Origin: Acidobacteriota bacterium
GTDB lineage: Bacteria; Acidobacteriota; Blastocatellia; Pyrinomonadales; Pyrinomonadaceae
DNA: 64,000 nucleotides
Assembly (NCBI GenBank): GCA_019639115.1
Contig: JAHBSM010000007.1
Location: 62,001-126,000 of the forward strand
Direction of reading: 5' to 3'
In this document: in pieces, positions 8,121 through 17,039 of the stretch
Layout of the letters: each line of letters begins with the position of its first letter
Numbering within the stretch: position 1 is the first letter of the stretch
Notes under the pieces: generated by a model
What the model saw: only the letters and a program-made list of their open reading frames with translations
Database searches by the model: none
What the model was told of the DNA's origin: nothing
Program-made: the position numbers and the translations under genes

Positions 8121-8930
8121 ATGGAAAAAGTGATCTTTATAACCGGAGCTTCGACTGGTATCGGACTCGAGACGGCAAAATACTTTCAGGCCAAGAATTG
8201 GCGCGTCGCCGCGACCATGCGTTCGCTCGACAAGGCGTCGGACCTCGAACGTATCGCCGATATCGAATGTTTTCGCCTGGATGTGACCGATCCCGAAAGT
8301 ATCCGTCGCGCGATCGCCGACACGCTTGACCGCTTTGGCAGGATCGATGCCGTGGTCAACAATGCCGGCTACGGTCTGATCGGTGCTTTCGAAGCCGCGA
8401 CGCCGGAGCAGATCGAGCGGCAGTTCGCTACGAATGTGTTCGGGTTAATGAATGTCTGCCGCGAGATACTGCCCTATTTCCGTGAGCAACGCCGTGGGTA
8501 TCTGGTCAACATTTCGAGCGTCGGCGGACGCGTCACCTTCCCGCTATACAGCCTATATCACGCGACAAAATGGGCCGTAGAGGGATTCTCCGAATCGCTG
8601 CAGTACGAGCTCGATGAGTTCAATATCCGCGTAAAGATCATCGAACCCGGCCCGATCAAGACCGATTTTTACTCGAGATCGCAGGACCTTACCAAACGCG
8701 AAGGCCTGACCGCCTATGACGCCCTTGAGGCTCGGGCAATGCCCGGCATGAAAAAAGCCGGCGAGGATGCTCCTGACGGATCGGCGGTAGCCGAGGCGAT
8801 CTACCGGTCTGTCACCGACGGCTCACGGAGAATGCGATATCGAGTGAATACCAAGGGGCTGATCACGCTGCGGCGACTCTTGCCGGAGGGAATGTTCCTC
8901 CGCGTGGTCCGTTCGGTGATTTTGAAATAG
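8121..8930 (+). CDS. Short-chain dehydrogenase/reductase
   Basis: NAD(P)-dependent oxidoreductase of the classical SDR family, 269 residues. The Rossmann glycine motif is TGASTGIG (residues 8-15), followed by DVTDPES, the structural NNAGYG, the catalytic serine in NISSVGG and the catalytic YHATK (YxxxK). The LYHATKWAVEGFSESLQYEL block is typical of the subgroup annotated as oxidoreductase or ketoreductase acting on steroid- or lipid-like substrates, but the substrate cannot be read from sequence. Single gene, divergent from the SbcD-like gene by 52 bases. Confidence 0.9.
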   Translation: MEKVIFITGASTGIGLETAKYFQAKNWRVAATMRSLDKASDLERIADIECFRLDVTDPESIRRAIADTLDRFGRIDAVVNNAGYGLIGAFEAATPEQIERQFATNVFGLMNVCREILPYFREQRRGYLVNISSVGGRVTFPLYSLYHATKWAVEGFSESLQYELDEFNIRVKIIEPGPIKTDFYSRSQDLTKREGLTAYDALEARAMPGMKKAGEDAPDGSAVAEAIYRSVTDGSRRMRYRVNTKGLITLRRLLPEGMFLRVVRSVILK

Positions 8931-9045
8931 TATTTCGGCGGGAATAATGCCATAATCCTCGCAGCCCCGACCAATCGCCGCATACAAGGTTCGATCGTAC
9001 GGACGCTCACCCTTGTGCTCGACTTTTGCTCAACGTCACGTACGG

Positions 9046-10611
9046 ATGAAGATCTTACTCTACAACCCCGACAATGGGATCACGCGGAACTTTATGCCGC
9101 ACCTTTGGATGTTTCTGCTCCAGTCGCTGACGCCGCCGGAACACGAAGTTATCCTCATTGACGGTAATGCCAAAGCCATGTCGCGCCCGGAGCTCGTCGA
9201 GTTCTGCCGCGAGAATGAGATCGGCCTGGTCGGGATCGGCGCCATGACGCGAATGGTCGCCCGTGCATACCTTGTGGCCGATGCATTACGCGAAGCAGGT
9301 TTTAAGGTCGTCATGGGCGGGCCGCACGTAACGGAGTGTCCCGACGAGGCGTTGGGTAAGGACGGCGGGCCGCGTCACGCCGACTCCGTCGCGCTCGGCG
9401 AAGCAGACGATTATTGGGCTGATATAGTCCGCGACGCCGCGAATAACACACTAAAAGAGATATATCAGCCAAAACTTGACGAGAAAGGCAACGATATCAA
9501 ACCTGGGCTGCGCGATTATCCGCACATTCCGTGGGAGACGCTTGACCTCGACCAGTTTTCGCTTGTACCCAGATTCCTGCGCGGTGCTATGTCGCGAATG
9601 GGCGAGGGCTGGGGAAAGTTCTTTGTCGTTCCGATCGAGACGGGCAGGGGCTGCCCTTACGGCTGCGAGTTCTGCACGGTGACTGGATTCTTTGGCGACT
9701 CAATACGATTTCGATCTAACGAAAGCGTCGTCGAGGAACTGCTGCGGCTCAAGGCCCGTGCAAAAAAAGAACGCGGCCAGATCGCAGTATTCTTTATCGA
9801 CGACAACCTCGCGATCAATAAGAAACGCCTCAAGGCCTTGCTTCGCGACATCATAGCCGCAGACGCGATCCTGCCTTGGGTCGCCCAGATCAGCTCTAAT
9901 CTTCTGGCGGACGAAGAACTTGTGGATCTAATCGCCGAATCGGGCGGCCGCTGGATCTTTATCGGCATGGAATCGATCGATCCGGCAAATATGGCCGACG
10001 TTAATAAGAATTTCTCGCGTCCCGAGAACTACCAGGCCGTTCTCGACGGACTCAGGAAGCGAAACATCTACGCGATCACGTCATTCATTTTCGGAATGGA
10101 CAATGATACGCCCGGCGTGGCGTCGCGGACCGTCGGCGAGATCGAAAAGTGGGCTCCCGGTCTGCCGGTATTCGGCCAGTTGACACCTTTTCCTGCGACG
10201 CCGCTTTACGAAAGGCTCGAGAAGGCAGGACGGCTTCGCCGCAAAAAACATTGGCTCGATTTTGCGCCGTTCGTGATGGCACATGATCCGCTAAAGATGA
10301 CGATAGATCAGGCAAAGGAAGAGACCTTTGAGGCGTGGTCGAGATCGTACAGCCCTGAGCGAAATCGTCAAGCTATCGAGTCGATCCGAGAAGCGCCTAT
10401 ACAGGTCCGGATCAGCCATCTTGTGGCGAGGTTATTCTTTCGCGGGATCTACTTTCCTCAGATGAGCAAGTGGGCCTGGCTCAAGTTGCTGTTTCAGAAC
10501 CGGCGTCCGATAGTTAGTCTTACCCGAGAAGGCATTTCAACGTGGAATCGTGCCCGCAGATTGCGTGCTGCAGGCAGCCGAACCGTTCAGCCTGCTTCGT
10601 CCACCGATTGA
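9046..10611 (+). CDS. B12-binding-domain radical SAM protein
   Basis: A 521-residue enzyme with an N-terminal cobalamin-binding-like domain (MKILLYNPDNG; GAMTRM; KVVMGGPHVTECPDEA) and a radical SAM core (about 195-420) whose 4Fe-4S motif is GCPYGCEFC (CxxxCxxC). FFIDDNLAINKKRLKALL and the GMESID block are typical of this superfamily. It belongs to the B12-radical SAM group that includes hopanoid and bacteriochlorophyll-modifying methylases, but no neighbour indicates a substrate. The cobalamin DxHxxG motif is not evident, so B12 use is uncertain. An upstream TTG at 9013 is possible; the ATG at 9046 fits the family start. Confidence 0.85.
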   Translation: MKILLYNPDNGITRNFMPHLWMFLLQSLTPPEHEVILIDGNAKAMSRPELVEFCRENEIGLVGIGAMTRMVARAYLVADALREAGFKVVMGGPHVTECPDEALGKDGGPRHADSVALGEADDYWADIVRDAANNTLKEIYQPKLDEKGNDIKPGLRDYPHIPWETLDLDQFSLVPRFLRGAMSRMGEGWGKFFVVPIETGRGCPYGCEFCTVTGFFGDSIRFRSNESVVEELLRLKARAKKERGQIAVFFIDDNLAINKKRLKALLRDIIAADAILPWVAQISSNLLADEELVDLIAESGGRWIFIGMESIDPANMADVNKNFSRPENYQAVLDGLRKRNIYAITSFIFGMDNDTPGVASRTVGEIEKWAPGLPVFGQLTPFPATPLYERLEKAGRLRRKKHWLDFAPFVMAHDPLKMTIDQAKEETFEAWSRSYSPERNRQAIESIREAPIQVRISHLVARLFFRGIYFPQMSKWAWLKLLFQNRRPIVSLTREGISTWNRARRLRAAGSRTVQPASSTD

Positions 10612-10634
10612 CCCGGGCCTGGCGACACTCAGCT

Positions 10635-11480
10635 TCAAGCTGCCTTCACGCGTCCGAATTCAGCCAAAAGCGGCCGAAGATGCTCGACCGCCGCATCGTG
10701 CGACGCAGCATTCGATGCCAGGATGCCGTTCAGGTTCTGCAGCCCGCGGCCGTCATATCTGATCTCATCTCCAAATATATCCGTCAGCCGGCCCCCCGCC
10801 TCCTCGAGTATCACTTGCGGTGCGCACGTGTCCCAGAGTTTGGTGCGAGGGCTCGGATGGATGTAAATGTCGCAGCTCCCTGAGGCGATCAATCCGGTCT
10901 TGAGGCCGACCGAGCCGCGTTTCTCGATCCTCGTAAATCCGAAGTGCTCGATCACGCGGCGGATCCTCGCCGTAGGGTGATTGCGTGTCATCGCCATTGT
11001 CATATCCGCGAACTGAGACACCGCAGAAACGCCAAGCCTCGCGACTGCTCCGCCGCCCTCGATCGCAAACGCACCGAAGCCGCTGACCGCAAAATGGAGA
11101 ATATTGTGGAACGGCTGATAGACGACGCCGAGCGTAGGCCGGCCATTCGTCGTCAGACCGATCTGTATGGAAAAATCGCCGTCCTTTTTCACGAATCCCG
11201 CCGTTCCATCTATCGGATCGATCATCCAGGTCCGCGGCGATCCCAGACGCCGTAGATCGTCGGGCTCCTCCTCTGACAGAACCGCATCGTCGGGGAATGA
11301 ACGGGCAAGCTCGTCGACTATCATGCGGCTTGCTTCGCGGTCGGCAACGGTTACGGGTTCATATTCGGCATCTACGCCAAGTTTTTCTTCGACCACAAGA
11401 TCGGTCCCATAGTGCCTGAGGATCGCGTCCCCGGCCTCGAGTGCGAGTCGTTTTGCCGTTTCTAATTCGTTGGAGAGCAT
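10635..11480 (-). CDS. Inositol monophosphatase / 3'(2'),5'-bisphosphate nucleotidase family phosphatase
   Basis: Magnesium-dependent, lithium-sensitive-type phosphatase. Metal ligands are seen in VLSEEEPDD, the signature WMIDPIDGTAGF (WxxDPxDGTxxF) and LWDTCAPQVILEEAGG (WDxxA...AGG). The 281-residue length from the ATG at 11480 (MLSNELETAKRLALEAGDAIL) is normal; the longer frame to 11711 adds an Arg/Pro-rich tail and overlaps the next gene in another frame, so it was rejected. Family members act on inositol phosphate, PAP (CysQ) or histidinol phosphate; the CysQ-like group is most likely but not proven. It probably shares a transcript with the small zinc protein and htrA. Confidence 0.87.
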   Translation of the reverse strand: MLSNELETAKRLALEAGDAILRHYGTDLVVEEKLGVDAEYEPVTVADREASRMIVDELARSFPDDAVLSEEEPDDLRRLGSPRTWMIDPIDGTAGFVKKDGDFSIQIGLTTNGRPTLGVVYQPFHNILHFAVSGFGAFAIEGGGAVARLGVSAVSQFADMTMAMTRNHPTARIRRVIEHFGFTRIEKRGSVGLKTGLIASGSCDIYIHPSPRTKLWDTCAPQVILEEAGGRLTDIFGDEIRYDGRGLQNLNGILASNAASHDAAVEHLRPLLAEFGRVKAA

Positions 11481-11530
11481 CTTCGACAGTCTAACACCCG
11501 CGCCGTGCGGCCGACCATCGACGCCGCTAT

Positions 11531-11764
11531 TCAGCTCTTTTCTATGAGTTCGGTGATCCCGCAGTCCGGGCAGGTCAGCGTCGAATGGGCCGGATCGGCC
11601 CAACGCGCGAGGTGGCGCGTCTCGAGCTGCGGTTGTTTCGATTCGGCCTCGCCTTCGCGAAACACCCGGGCCGGACGTCCCTCGGACGCTTTTCCAGCCC
11701 CTGCCGCACACTGTCTGCAGACCCAGCCGAAGCCTTCATTATAAAAGTGATCCGAGTGCTGCAT
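11531..11764 (-). CDS. Small zinc-ribbon-like protein of unknown function
   Basis: 77 residues with two CxxC pairs, C-R-Q-C at about 16-19 and C-P-D-C at about 65-68, spaced by a polar linker; this should fold as a treble-clef or zinc ribbon. The opening MQHSDHFYNEGFGWVC and the segment ARWADPAHSTLTCPDCG look like constrained protein, not a shadow frame. It is cytoplasmic, lies between htrA (57 bases upstream) and the phosphatase gene (50 bases downstream), all on the minus strand, and is likely co-transcribed. Function unknown; DNA, RNA or protein binding are all possible. Confidence 0.65.
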   Translation of the reverse strand: MQHSDHFYNEGFGWVCRQCAAGAGKASEGRPARVFREGEAESKQPQLETRHLARWADPAHSTLTCPDCGITELIEKS

Positions 11765-11820
11765 ATGTACGAACGGCGGACGAATCAGTTCGTCCGCCGT
11801 CCATTGATCTGGCCGTTCGA

Positions 11821-12999
11821 TCAGAATTTATTTGGCGTCCGGCGTACCGGAGGTGACGCAAGCAGCTTGACCGGTACGGTCACGGTCCTGCCGTCGCGGT
11901 AAACCTCGAAGTTCACCGTCTCGCCGATCTGTTTCTTGTCGAGCAGCCTATACAGATCGTCGAGGTCGTTTAGTTTCTGGCCGTCACCCGACAGCAGAAT
12001 GTCGCCGATGGCCCCGTTTGCTCCGACGCCGCGCAGCTTTGCCGCCTCGGCCGATCCGCCCGGCTGTGTCTGATATACAAGCAAGCCCGACTCGACCGGT
12101 ATCCTGTAGCCTCGCTGCCTCAGTTCCGCTACGGACGGAAGCGACGCGCCGAGGCGCGGCCTACGCACTTCGCCGAACTGTATCAACTGCGGCACCACTC
12201 GCCTTGCTGTATTGACAGGGATCGCAAACCCGACACCGACCGATCCGCCTGCAGGAGAAAGTATTTGCGAATTGATGCCGATCATCCGGCCCAATTTATC
12301 AAGCAGCGGGCCGCCCGAATTGCCCGGATTGATAGAAGCATCGGTCTGGATCGCAGCGTCTATCGGACGCCCGTTCCGAGCTCTAATAGGTCGCTGTAGG
12401 CCCGAGATCACTCCGGTCGTGAGCGTGCGGTCGAGCCCGAACGGATTGCCGATGGCGAGCACTTTCTGCCCGACCACCAACTTGTCCGAATCCCCAAGCG
12501 GGATCACCGTCAGGCCCGGCGGTGGCTCATCGAGCCGTATGACCGCAAGATCAGTGTCCGGGTCACCGCCAACGACCGATGCAGTGTACGTCTTTTCGCC
12601 ACCGAAACTAACCGTCAGTTTCTGCGCGCCCTCGATCACGTGGTAATTCGTCAGAATATTCCCACTCGTGTCGATCACCGACCCCGAGCCGTTGCCCCTG
12701 CCTTCTTCGACGTCGCCCCAAAAGTTCTGTGTATAGGACGTCGTGTTTATAAAGGCGACGCCCGGGCTCAACGTCCTATAAACCTCGATGTTGTTCTGCT
12801 CGTCGGATACTGTCGAAGGGTCGGAGATACCGCCGGGGGCCGATTCGGCAAAGGAGACCACGGCATTCTCACCCGTGCCCAGGAATCTTGAACCGAAATT
12901 GAACGCCAGGGCCGACACACCGACGGCAACGAGGGCCGATGCGATGCCCAGGAACAGGACCTGTCGAGCTGAAAGCTGATATACCGTCTTAGATCTCAT
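11821..12999 (-). CDS. HtrA/DegP-type periplasmic serine protease with PDZ domain
   Basis: Envelope quality-control protease. An N-terminal membrane anchor (about residues 12-35) precedes a trypsin-like domain with the full triad: His in LTNYHVI, Asp in DTDLAVI and Ser in GNSGGP. A single PDZ domain follows (GSAEAAKLRGVGANGAIGDILLSGDG). One PDZ suggests a DegS/HtrA-like membrane-anchored form instead of two-PDZ DegP. The start is either 13047 or the ATG at 12999 (MRSKTVYQL); an AGAGAGG sequence precedes 12999 and the anchor then begins near the N-terminus, so 12999 is preferred. Regulation not evident. Confidence 0.9.
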   Translation of the reverse strand: MRSKTVYQLSARQVLFLGIASALVAVGVSALAFNFGSRFLGTGENAVVSFAESAPGGISDPSTVSDEQNNIEVYRTLSPGVAFINTTSYTQNFWGDVEEGRGNGSGSVIDTSGNILTNYHVIEGAQKLTVSFGGEKTYTASVVGGDPDTDLAVIRLDEPPPGLTVIPLGDSDKLVVGQKVLAIGNPFGLDRTLTTGVISGLQRPIRARNGRPIDAAIQTDASINPGNSGGPLLDKLGRMIGINSQILSPAGGSVGVGFAIPVNTARRVVPQLIQFGEVRRPRLGASLPSVAELRQRGYRIPVESGLLVYQTQPGGSAEAAKLRGVGANGAIGDILLSGDGQKLNDLDDLYRLLDKKQIGETVNFEVYRDGRTVTVPVKLLASPPVRRTPNKF

Positions 13000-13237
13000 T
13001 ATGATTCCGAAACCTCTCTTGTTACTTGCTAAATTCGATGCAGGCATCGCACAAGATGGTTGCGTTCCAAGAATACGTTCGCGGGAACGGATAAGTTCGG
13101 AGAACCTGGCAGTCGAGAACGCTGAAAGATCTTGAACTGAGACGAGATGATCGCCAACCTGACGCGTCGAATCTTCATCGAAACAATGGTTTGGGCGTCA
13201 ATAACCTTAGCAATGTTCCCGACGCTCAGACGCTAAC

Positions 13238-13269
13238 GCCCGGCGGAGGTGCCCTCCTGTTCGCCGGGC
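13238..13269 (-). terminator. GC-rich hairpin, probable terminator after the DinB gene
   Basis: GCCCGGCG (13238-13245) pairs perfectly with CGCCGGGC (13262-13269), and GGAG/CTCC can pair inside it. It lies just downstream of the minus-strand DinB gene and upstream of htrA. The flanking tracts are only weakly T-rich, so termination efficiency is uncertain. Confidence 0.5.
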
Positions 13270-13273
13270 ATTT

Positions 13274-13816
13274 CTATTTGCGTAGCTCGGCCAGGACCGA
13301 CGCGATCTGTCGGGTGTGACGAGCTTCGTGGAGTCCTTTCAGGGCGAGCCATTCGGCCGCCGACAATGCGCCGAAGAACGGATGCGGAAATGTGGCCGCC
13401 GACCTTCCTCTGGCCGCGAGCTGCTCGCGAAGCGCGTCGATGAACGCTTTGTTCTCATCCATTTTAGCGAGTGAATCTGGGATGGACATCTCGCCTGAGG
13501 GCCTCACTCTCTCCGGCGCTTCGACCTTGACGTCAGCCGATCGTATGAACGTTTCGACGAGTTCCTCCCTGACCCAAGGTTCATCGGACCCGTTGTCAGC
13601 CGTCGAAGCCTCAGCTTCGCGAAGCAGCTTTGCCGCGATACGGCCCATACCTTCTTCGACGGCAGCAAGGTGCTCGACGATCTCAGCGACGCACCATCCA
13701 CCTTCCGAAGGCCGTGCGGCTGCCTCGTCCGCACTGATCCCGCTGATCGACGCCAGGAGTTTCCCTCGGAACCGCTCGTTCGCCGTGTAGATATCTTCGA
13801 TCGTTGCGTATCTCAT
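13274..13816 (-). CDS. DinB-superfamily metal-binding four-helix protein
   Basis: A 180-residue DinB/YfiT-like protein. The family's three metal-binding histidines are visible in context: the VAEIVEHLAAVEEG helix, then HPFFGALSAAEW, and the C-terminal HEARHTRQIASVL. Members include thiol-dependent S-transferases and damage-inducible proteins; the substrate here is unknown. It starts one base after the stop of the upstream lipoprotein gene (13818), so the two are in one operon with the M61 peptidase gene. Confidence 0.85.
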   Translation of the reverse strand: MRYATIEDIYTANERFRGKLLASISGISADEAAARPSEGGWCVAEIVEHLAAVEEGMGRIAAKLLREAEASTADNGSDEPWVREELVETFIRSADVKVEAPERVRPSGEMSIPDSLAKMDENKAFIDALREQLAARGRSAATFPHPFFGALSAAEWLALKGLHEARHTRQIASVLAELRK

Positions 13817-13817
13817 A

Positions 13818-15107
13818 TCAGTTCTGTTTCTCGGGGCCTGAGGCCTGCGGCGTCAGCACCAATCTGTGCCACCTCGCATAGCTGGTCACGCTGTCCGCGT
13901 CGTTCTTCATTCTCTTGACGTAAGCGGTCATCAAGTAGATCAGGTCATCCTGCTGCCAGGCGACCTCCACGATCGGATTGAACGAAACAAGCGTACGCTC
14001 ATCGGGCAGCGTTGCGGCCGCCGGTGCGGGCGTCGGCGACGGAGACGAGCCGGTATCAGCGTTCGACGAACCGGACTCGAGCTCGCGTTTCTTTTCATTA
14101 TCGTATGCCTGCGACGACAATAGCAGCTGGTTGCGCAACGGTGCGGATGCCTGCGTCGGGGCCGTTCCTACCACATCATAGATCCTGACCTGCGTATCAA
14201 ATGCGATCGCGACCTTTGTCGAATCGGGCGAGAAGACCGGACGTACTACCGTGACATTGTCGTCGAGCCGCCTTTCGCGGCCATTCTTTTCGACGACCCT
14301 GAGCCGGCCGGCGGGATACCAGAATTCGCCTTTTGTCGCGGCGATGCCGTCATACAGGTCCCACTCCCGAACGGTCATCGCGAGCGCGGCCAGCATTGAG
14401 CTGTCCGGCGACCAGACATAGTGAAAATATATCAACCCTTCATTCTGTGTCAGCGGCTTTACACCCTGTCCGTCGGCGTTCGCTATGTAGATCTGCTCGC
14501 TTCGAAACGTCAGGATACCGGTCGGAGCAGCCGGCGTCGGGGCCGCTTGCGGCGCAGCATCCGTGCCGTCGGCAGCATCGGGAGGAGCGGCACCGGCTGC
14601 GGGCACTATGCCTCCGTCCGGGATCCCCGCACGCGTCATCGCAACGAAAGCCACGGCCGAAGAGTCCGGGGACCACGTGATCGTATCCGGAAAATGAATG
14701 GCCATCGCATCCGAGCTGACCTTTCGGAGCAGCTTGCCGTCGGGAGTGTACATATCCAGCCGAAACTCGGATTCCTTGTCACCTGCGCGATGATACACGG
14801 CCAGGACAGCTTTCTTGTTCGGCGACGTTATTGTCCTGTCGAGAATTTCCAGCGTCCGGCCATTGTCAAAATCAGCTGAGACGGCCGAGTTGCGATCTTC
14901 GGCCGTGCGCGGCTCGATCTGCGGTGGCGGCACATCCGCTTCGTAACGATAGCTCAGCCGGACGGCGGGGACATCGCGCCAAGCGACAGGCGTCGAAGGT
15001 GACTTTCCTCCTCCGCCGCCGCCGCTGTTGCTGCAGCCTGCGGCCAACGCGGCGGCCGCTGCCGCCGTGATAAACAGCAACCTTTTGATGGGTCTAAAGT
15101 TCAGCAT
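13818..15107 (-). CDS. Lipoprotein with TolB/PD40-like beta-propeller repeats
   Basis: A 429-residue exported lipoprotein. The signal peptide ends in the lipobox LAAGC (about residues 21-25), followed by a glycine/serine-rich spacer. The body has repeated WSPDSS(A/M) and FSPDSTKVAIAFD motifs typical of WD40/PD40 propeller blades found in TolB-like proteins, interrupted by alanine/proline-rich insertions (about 180-200 and 345-375). Its start overlaps the end of the M61 peptidase gene by 14 bases, suggesting translational coupling, and DinB follows directly. A propeller of this kind probably binds protein or peptide partners at the outer membrane; specific role unknown. Confidence 0.8.
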   Translation of the reverse strand: MLNFRPIKRLLFITAAAAAALAAGCSNSGGGGGGKSPSTPVAWRDVPAVRLSYRYEADVPPPQIEPRTAEDRNSAVSADFDNGRTLEILDRTITSPNKKAVLAVYHRAGDKESEFRLDMYTPDGKLLRKVSSDAMAIHFPDTITWSPDSSAVAFVAMTRAGIPDGGIVPAAGAAPPDAADGTDAAPQAAPTPAAPTGILTFRSEQIYIANADGQGVKPLTQNEGLIYFHYVWSPDSSMLAALAMTVREWDLYDGIAATKGEFWYPAGRLRVVEKNGRERRLDDNVTVVRPVFSPDSTKVAIAFDTQVRIYDVVGTAPTQASAPLRNQLLLSSQAYDNEKKRELESGSSNADTGSSPSPTPAPAAATLPDERTLVSFNPIVEVAWQQDDLIYLMTAYVKRMKNDADSVTSYARWHRLVLTPQASGPEKQN

Positions 15108-16968
15108 TCAAGTAGGCTTTATAGAGTTGGCGTTGCAGATCGTTCGGCTCGGTGACCGGCTTGAAAGTGAAGGTCCGCCTCGGGTCATCGCCCAGCGTCA
15201 ATACGATCTCGCGGAGCCGGTCGAATCTGAAGACCGTGAGCTTCACCGTATCTCCGGGACGACGTTCGCCGATATACGCCTGGAGCTGATCGCGCCCTGT
15301 TCTGAATCCGTCTATCGCCAGTATCTGATCACCGGTATTCAGGCCGTACTCCCACGCGGGTGAGCCGGCCGGGATCTGTCGGACGATGAGCCTGCCTGCT
15401 TCCTCTGCAAGTTCAGCTCCCAGATAGGCCCGGCCCGCTCGGCCTGTCCGTTTGAGCGTCAGGCCTATGCCCGACGCGATGCCTTCCCAATCGACCTCGT
15501 CCGTGCCTCGAATGTAGCGTTCAAAGAAATCCGCCAGCGATATGCCCGCAGCCGATTCCGCTGCTCGCTGTATATCCGAAGGCGAGTAGTTCCGGCCCTT
15601 TTTGTAAAAGTCATTGTAGAGCGAACGCATAACATCATCTAGCGAACGCTCGCCTTTTGATGCGGTTCGGATCGAGATATCGAGCATCATCATTACGACC
15701 TCGCCTTTGTCGTAATACGAGATCTGGTTATTGACCGCGTTCTCATCTTGGCGATAGTACTTGATCCAAGCATCAAAGCTAGCTGCTTCGAGACTCGTCT
15801 CGACGCGTCCGGGCATATCCTGCAGCTTGCTTATCACGTCGGCGCGGCCGCTCAGGAACTCGTTGACCGTCAGCAGGCCCGCACGCAGCATCAATATGTT
15901 CGAGTAATACTCAGTCCCGCCTTCGGCCGCCCAAAGGAGCGTCGTATAGTTCTCATTCTCGTAATCGAACGGCCCGAGAGCATCCGGCCTTATCCTCTTT
16001 ACGTTAAAGGCATGGAAGAATTCGTGGGCTACGAGCCCGAGAAAGCTCTTGTACCTGCTTTCGGGTTTGAACCCAAAGCGATTGAACTGGAGCGCCGTCG
16101 AATTAGCGTGTTCGAGCCCTCCTCCGCCTCGCAGGTTGACGATGAACAGGTAGTCGTCATACGGCAGCTCGCCAAAGATCTTGAACGTCTCCTCCACGAT
16201 CTTCGCCGTGTCGGCGGCACATTTACGAAGGTCGTAGTTGCCTTCGCCGGTAAATATCATCCGGTGCTGCTTGCCCGCGACCTCGAACGAGATCTCCTTG
16301 AAATCGCTGATCTCGAACGGTGAATCGTAGAGGACATCAAAGTTCTCGGCCCGAAAAGTATCATTGCGGCCATCGACCGGTTTGAGGCCGGTCGCGATAC
16401 GCCAATTGCCAAAGGGCTTTACCGTCACCTCAGCAGGGATCGCGAGCTGATCTTTGATAAACAGCAGGAGCGCAGAATTGTTCCAGAATGCGTGTTCGTC
16501 GTTGAGTTCGTTGGTTCGGACAGTCAATTCGTTCGCATATACCTTGTAGGTGACCGTGACCGACTGCTTGCCCTTGGTGATGATCCGCCAGGTGTTCTTG
16601 TTCGCCTTTGACCATTTTAGCTGATCGGCCGAACCGTCGCCTGCCGCAAAGTTCTGTACGTGCCGAGCATACTCGCGGATGAGGTAGCTGCCCGGCGTCC
16701 AGACCGGCATCTTGAGGTCGAGTTCCGCCGGCATCTGCTTCCAATCGATACGCATTTCGACCTCAAGCAAATGGGTCGCAGGACGCGGCATCGAGACCGT
16801 ATATGAGACCGTGGGCGGTTCGGGTTTGGTTGCGGCCGGCTGCGGTTTGCCTTTTGCCGGGCGTTTGGTTTGCGCGCTGACGTCTCTAGCCATAGCAGAT
16901 GTGATGAAAGCCCCCGCAAACAGCACGAGGGCAAAAAACTTCTGTTTTGTATTTTGCATTCGCTGCAT
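15094..16968 (-). CDS. M61-family (glycyl aminopeptidase-like) metallopeptidase with PDZ domain
   Basis: Secreted zinc peptidase. A signal peptide of about 30 residues is followed by the M61 N-terminal beta domain (YTVSMPRPATHLLEVEMRI; PVWTPGSYLIREYARHV), the catalytic domain with VAHEFFHAFNVKRIRP (HExxH), the downstream glutamate in LLWAAEGGTEYY, and a C-terminal PDZ domain (GAELAEEAGRLIVRQIPAGSPAWEYGLNTGDQILAIDG). This order is the standard M61 architecture. The long frame reaches 17070 but overlaps the divergent MFS gene; ATGs at 16968 and 16959 give a proper signal peptide, and 16968 is used. First gene of a minus-strand operon. Confidence 0.92.
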   Translation of the reverse strand: MQRMQNTKQKFFALVLFAGAFITSAMARDVSAQTKRPAKGKPQPAATKPEPPTVSYTVSMPRPATHLLEVEMRIDWKQMPAELDLKMPVWTPGSYLIREYARHVQNFAAGDGSADQLKWSKANKNTWRIITKGKQSVTVTYKVYANELTVRTNELNDEHAFWNNSALLLFIKDQLAIPAEVTVKPFGNWRIATGLKPVDGRNDTFRAENFDVLYDSPFEISDFKEISFEVAGKQHRMIFTGEGNYDLRKCAADTAKIVEETFKIFGELPYDDYLFIVNLRGGGGLEHANSTALQFNRFGFKPESRYKSFLGLVAHEFFHAFNVKRIRPDALGPFDYENENYTTLLWAAEGGTEYYSNILMLRAGLLTVNEFLSGRADVISKLQDMPGRVETSLEAASFDAWIKYYRQDENAVNNQISYYDKGEVVMMMLDISIRTASKGERSLDDVMRSLYNDFYKKGRNYSPSDIQRAAESAAGISLADFFERYIRGTDEVDWEGIASGIGLTLKRTGRAGRAYLGAELAEEAGRLIVRQIPAGSPAWEYGLNTGDQILAIDGFRTGRDQLQAYIGERRPGDTVKLTVFRFDRLREIVLTLGDDPRRTFTFKPVTEPNDLQRQLYKAYLNAEL

Positions 16969-17039
16969 CCGACTTATTACTATCTTCGCAGCTAGTTTAC
17001 TACAAATGCCCGATAGCGGCCGCAGGCCGCTGTGGCCGA

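Noticed and set aside
11481..11711. N-terminal 77-residue extension of the inositol-phosphatase-family protein
   Set aside because: Arg/Pro/Gly-rich, absent from the family, and overlapping the small zinc protein in another frame.
15748..16323. 191-codon plus-strand frame inside the M61 peptidase gene
   Set aside because: Mirror frame of a high-GC coding sequence; the M61 motifs on the other strand are unambiguous.
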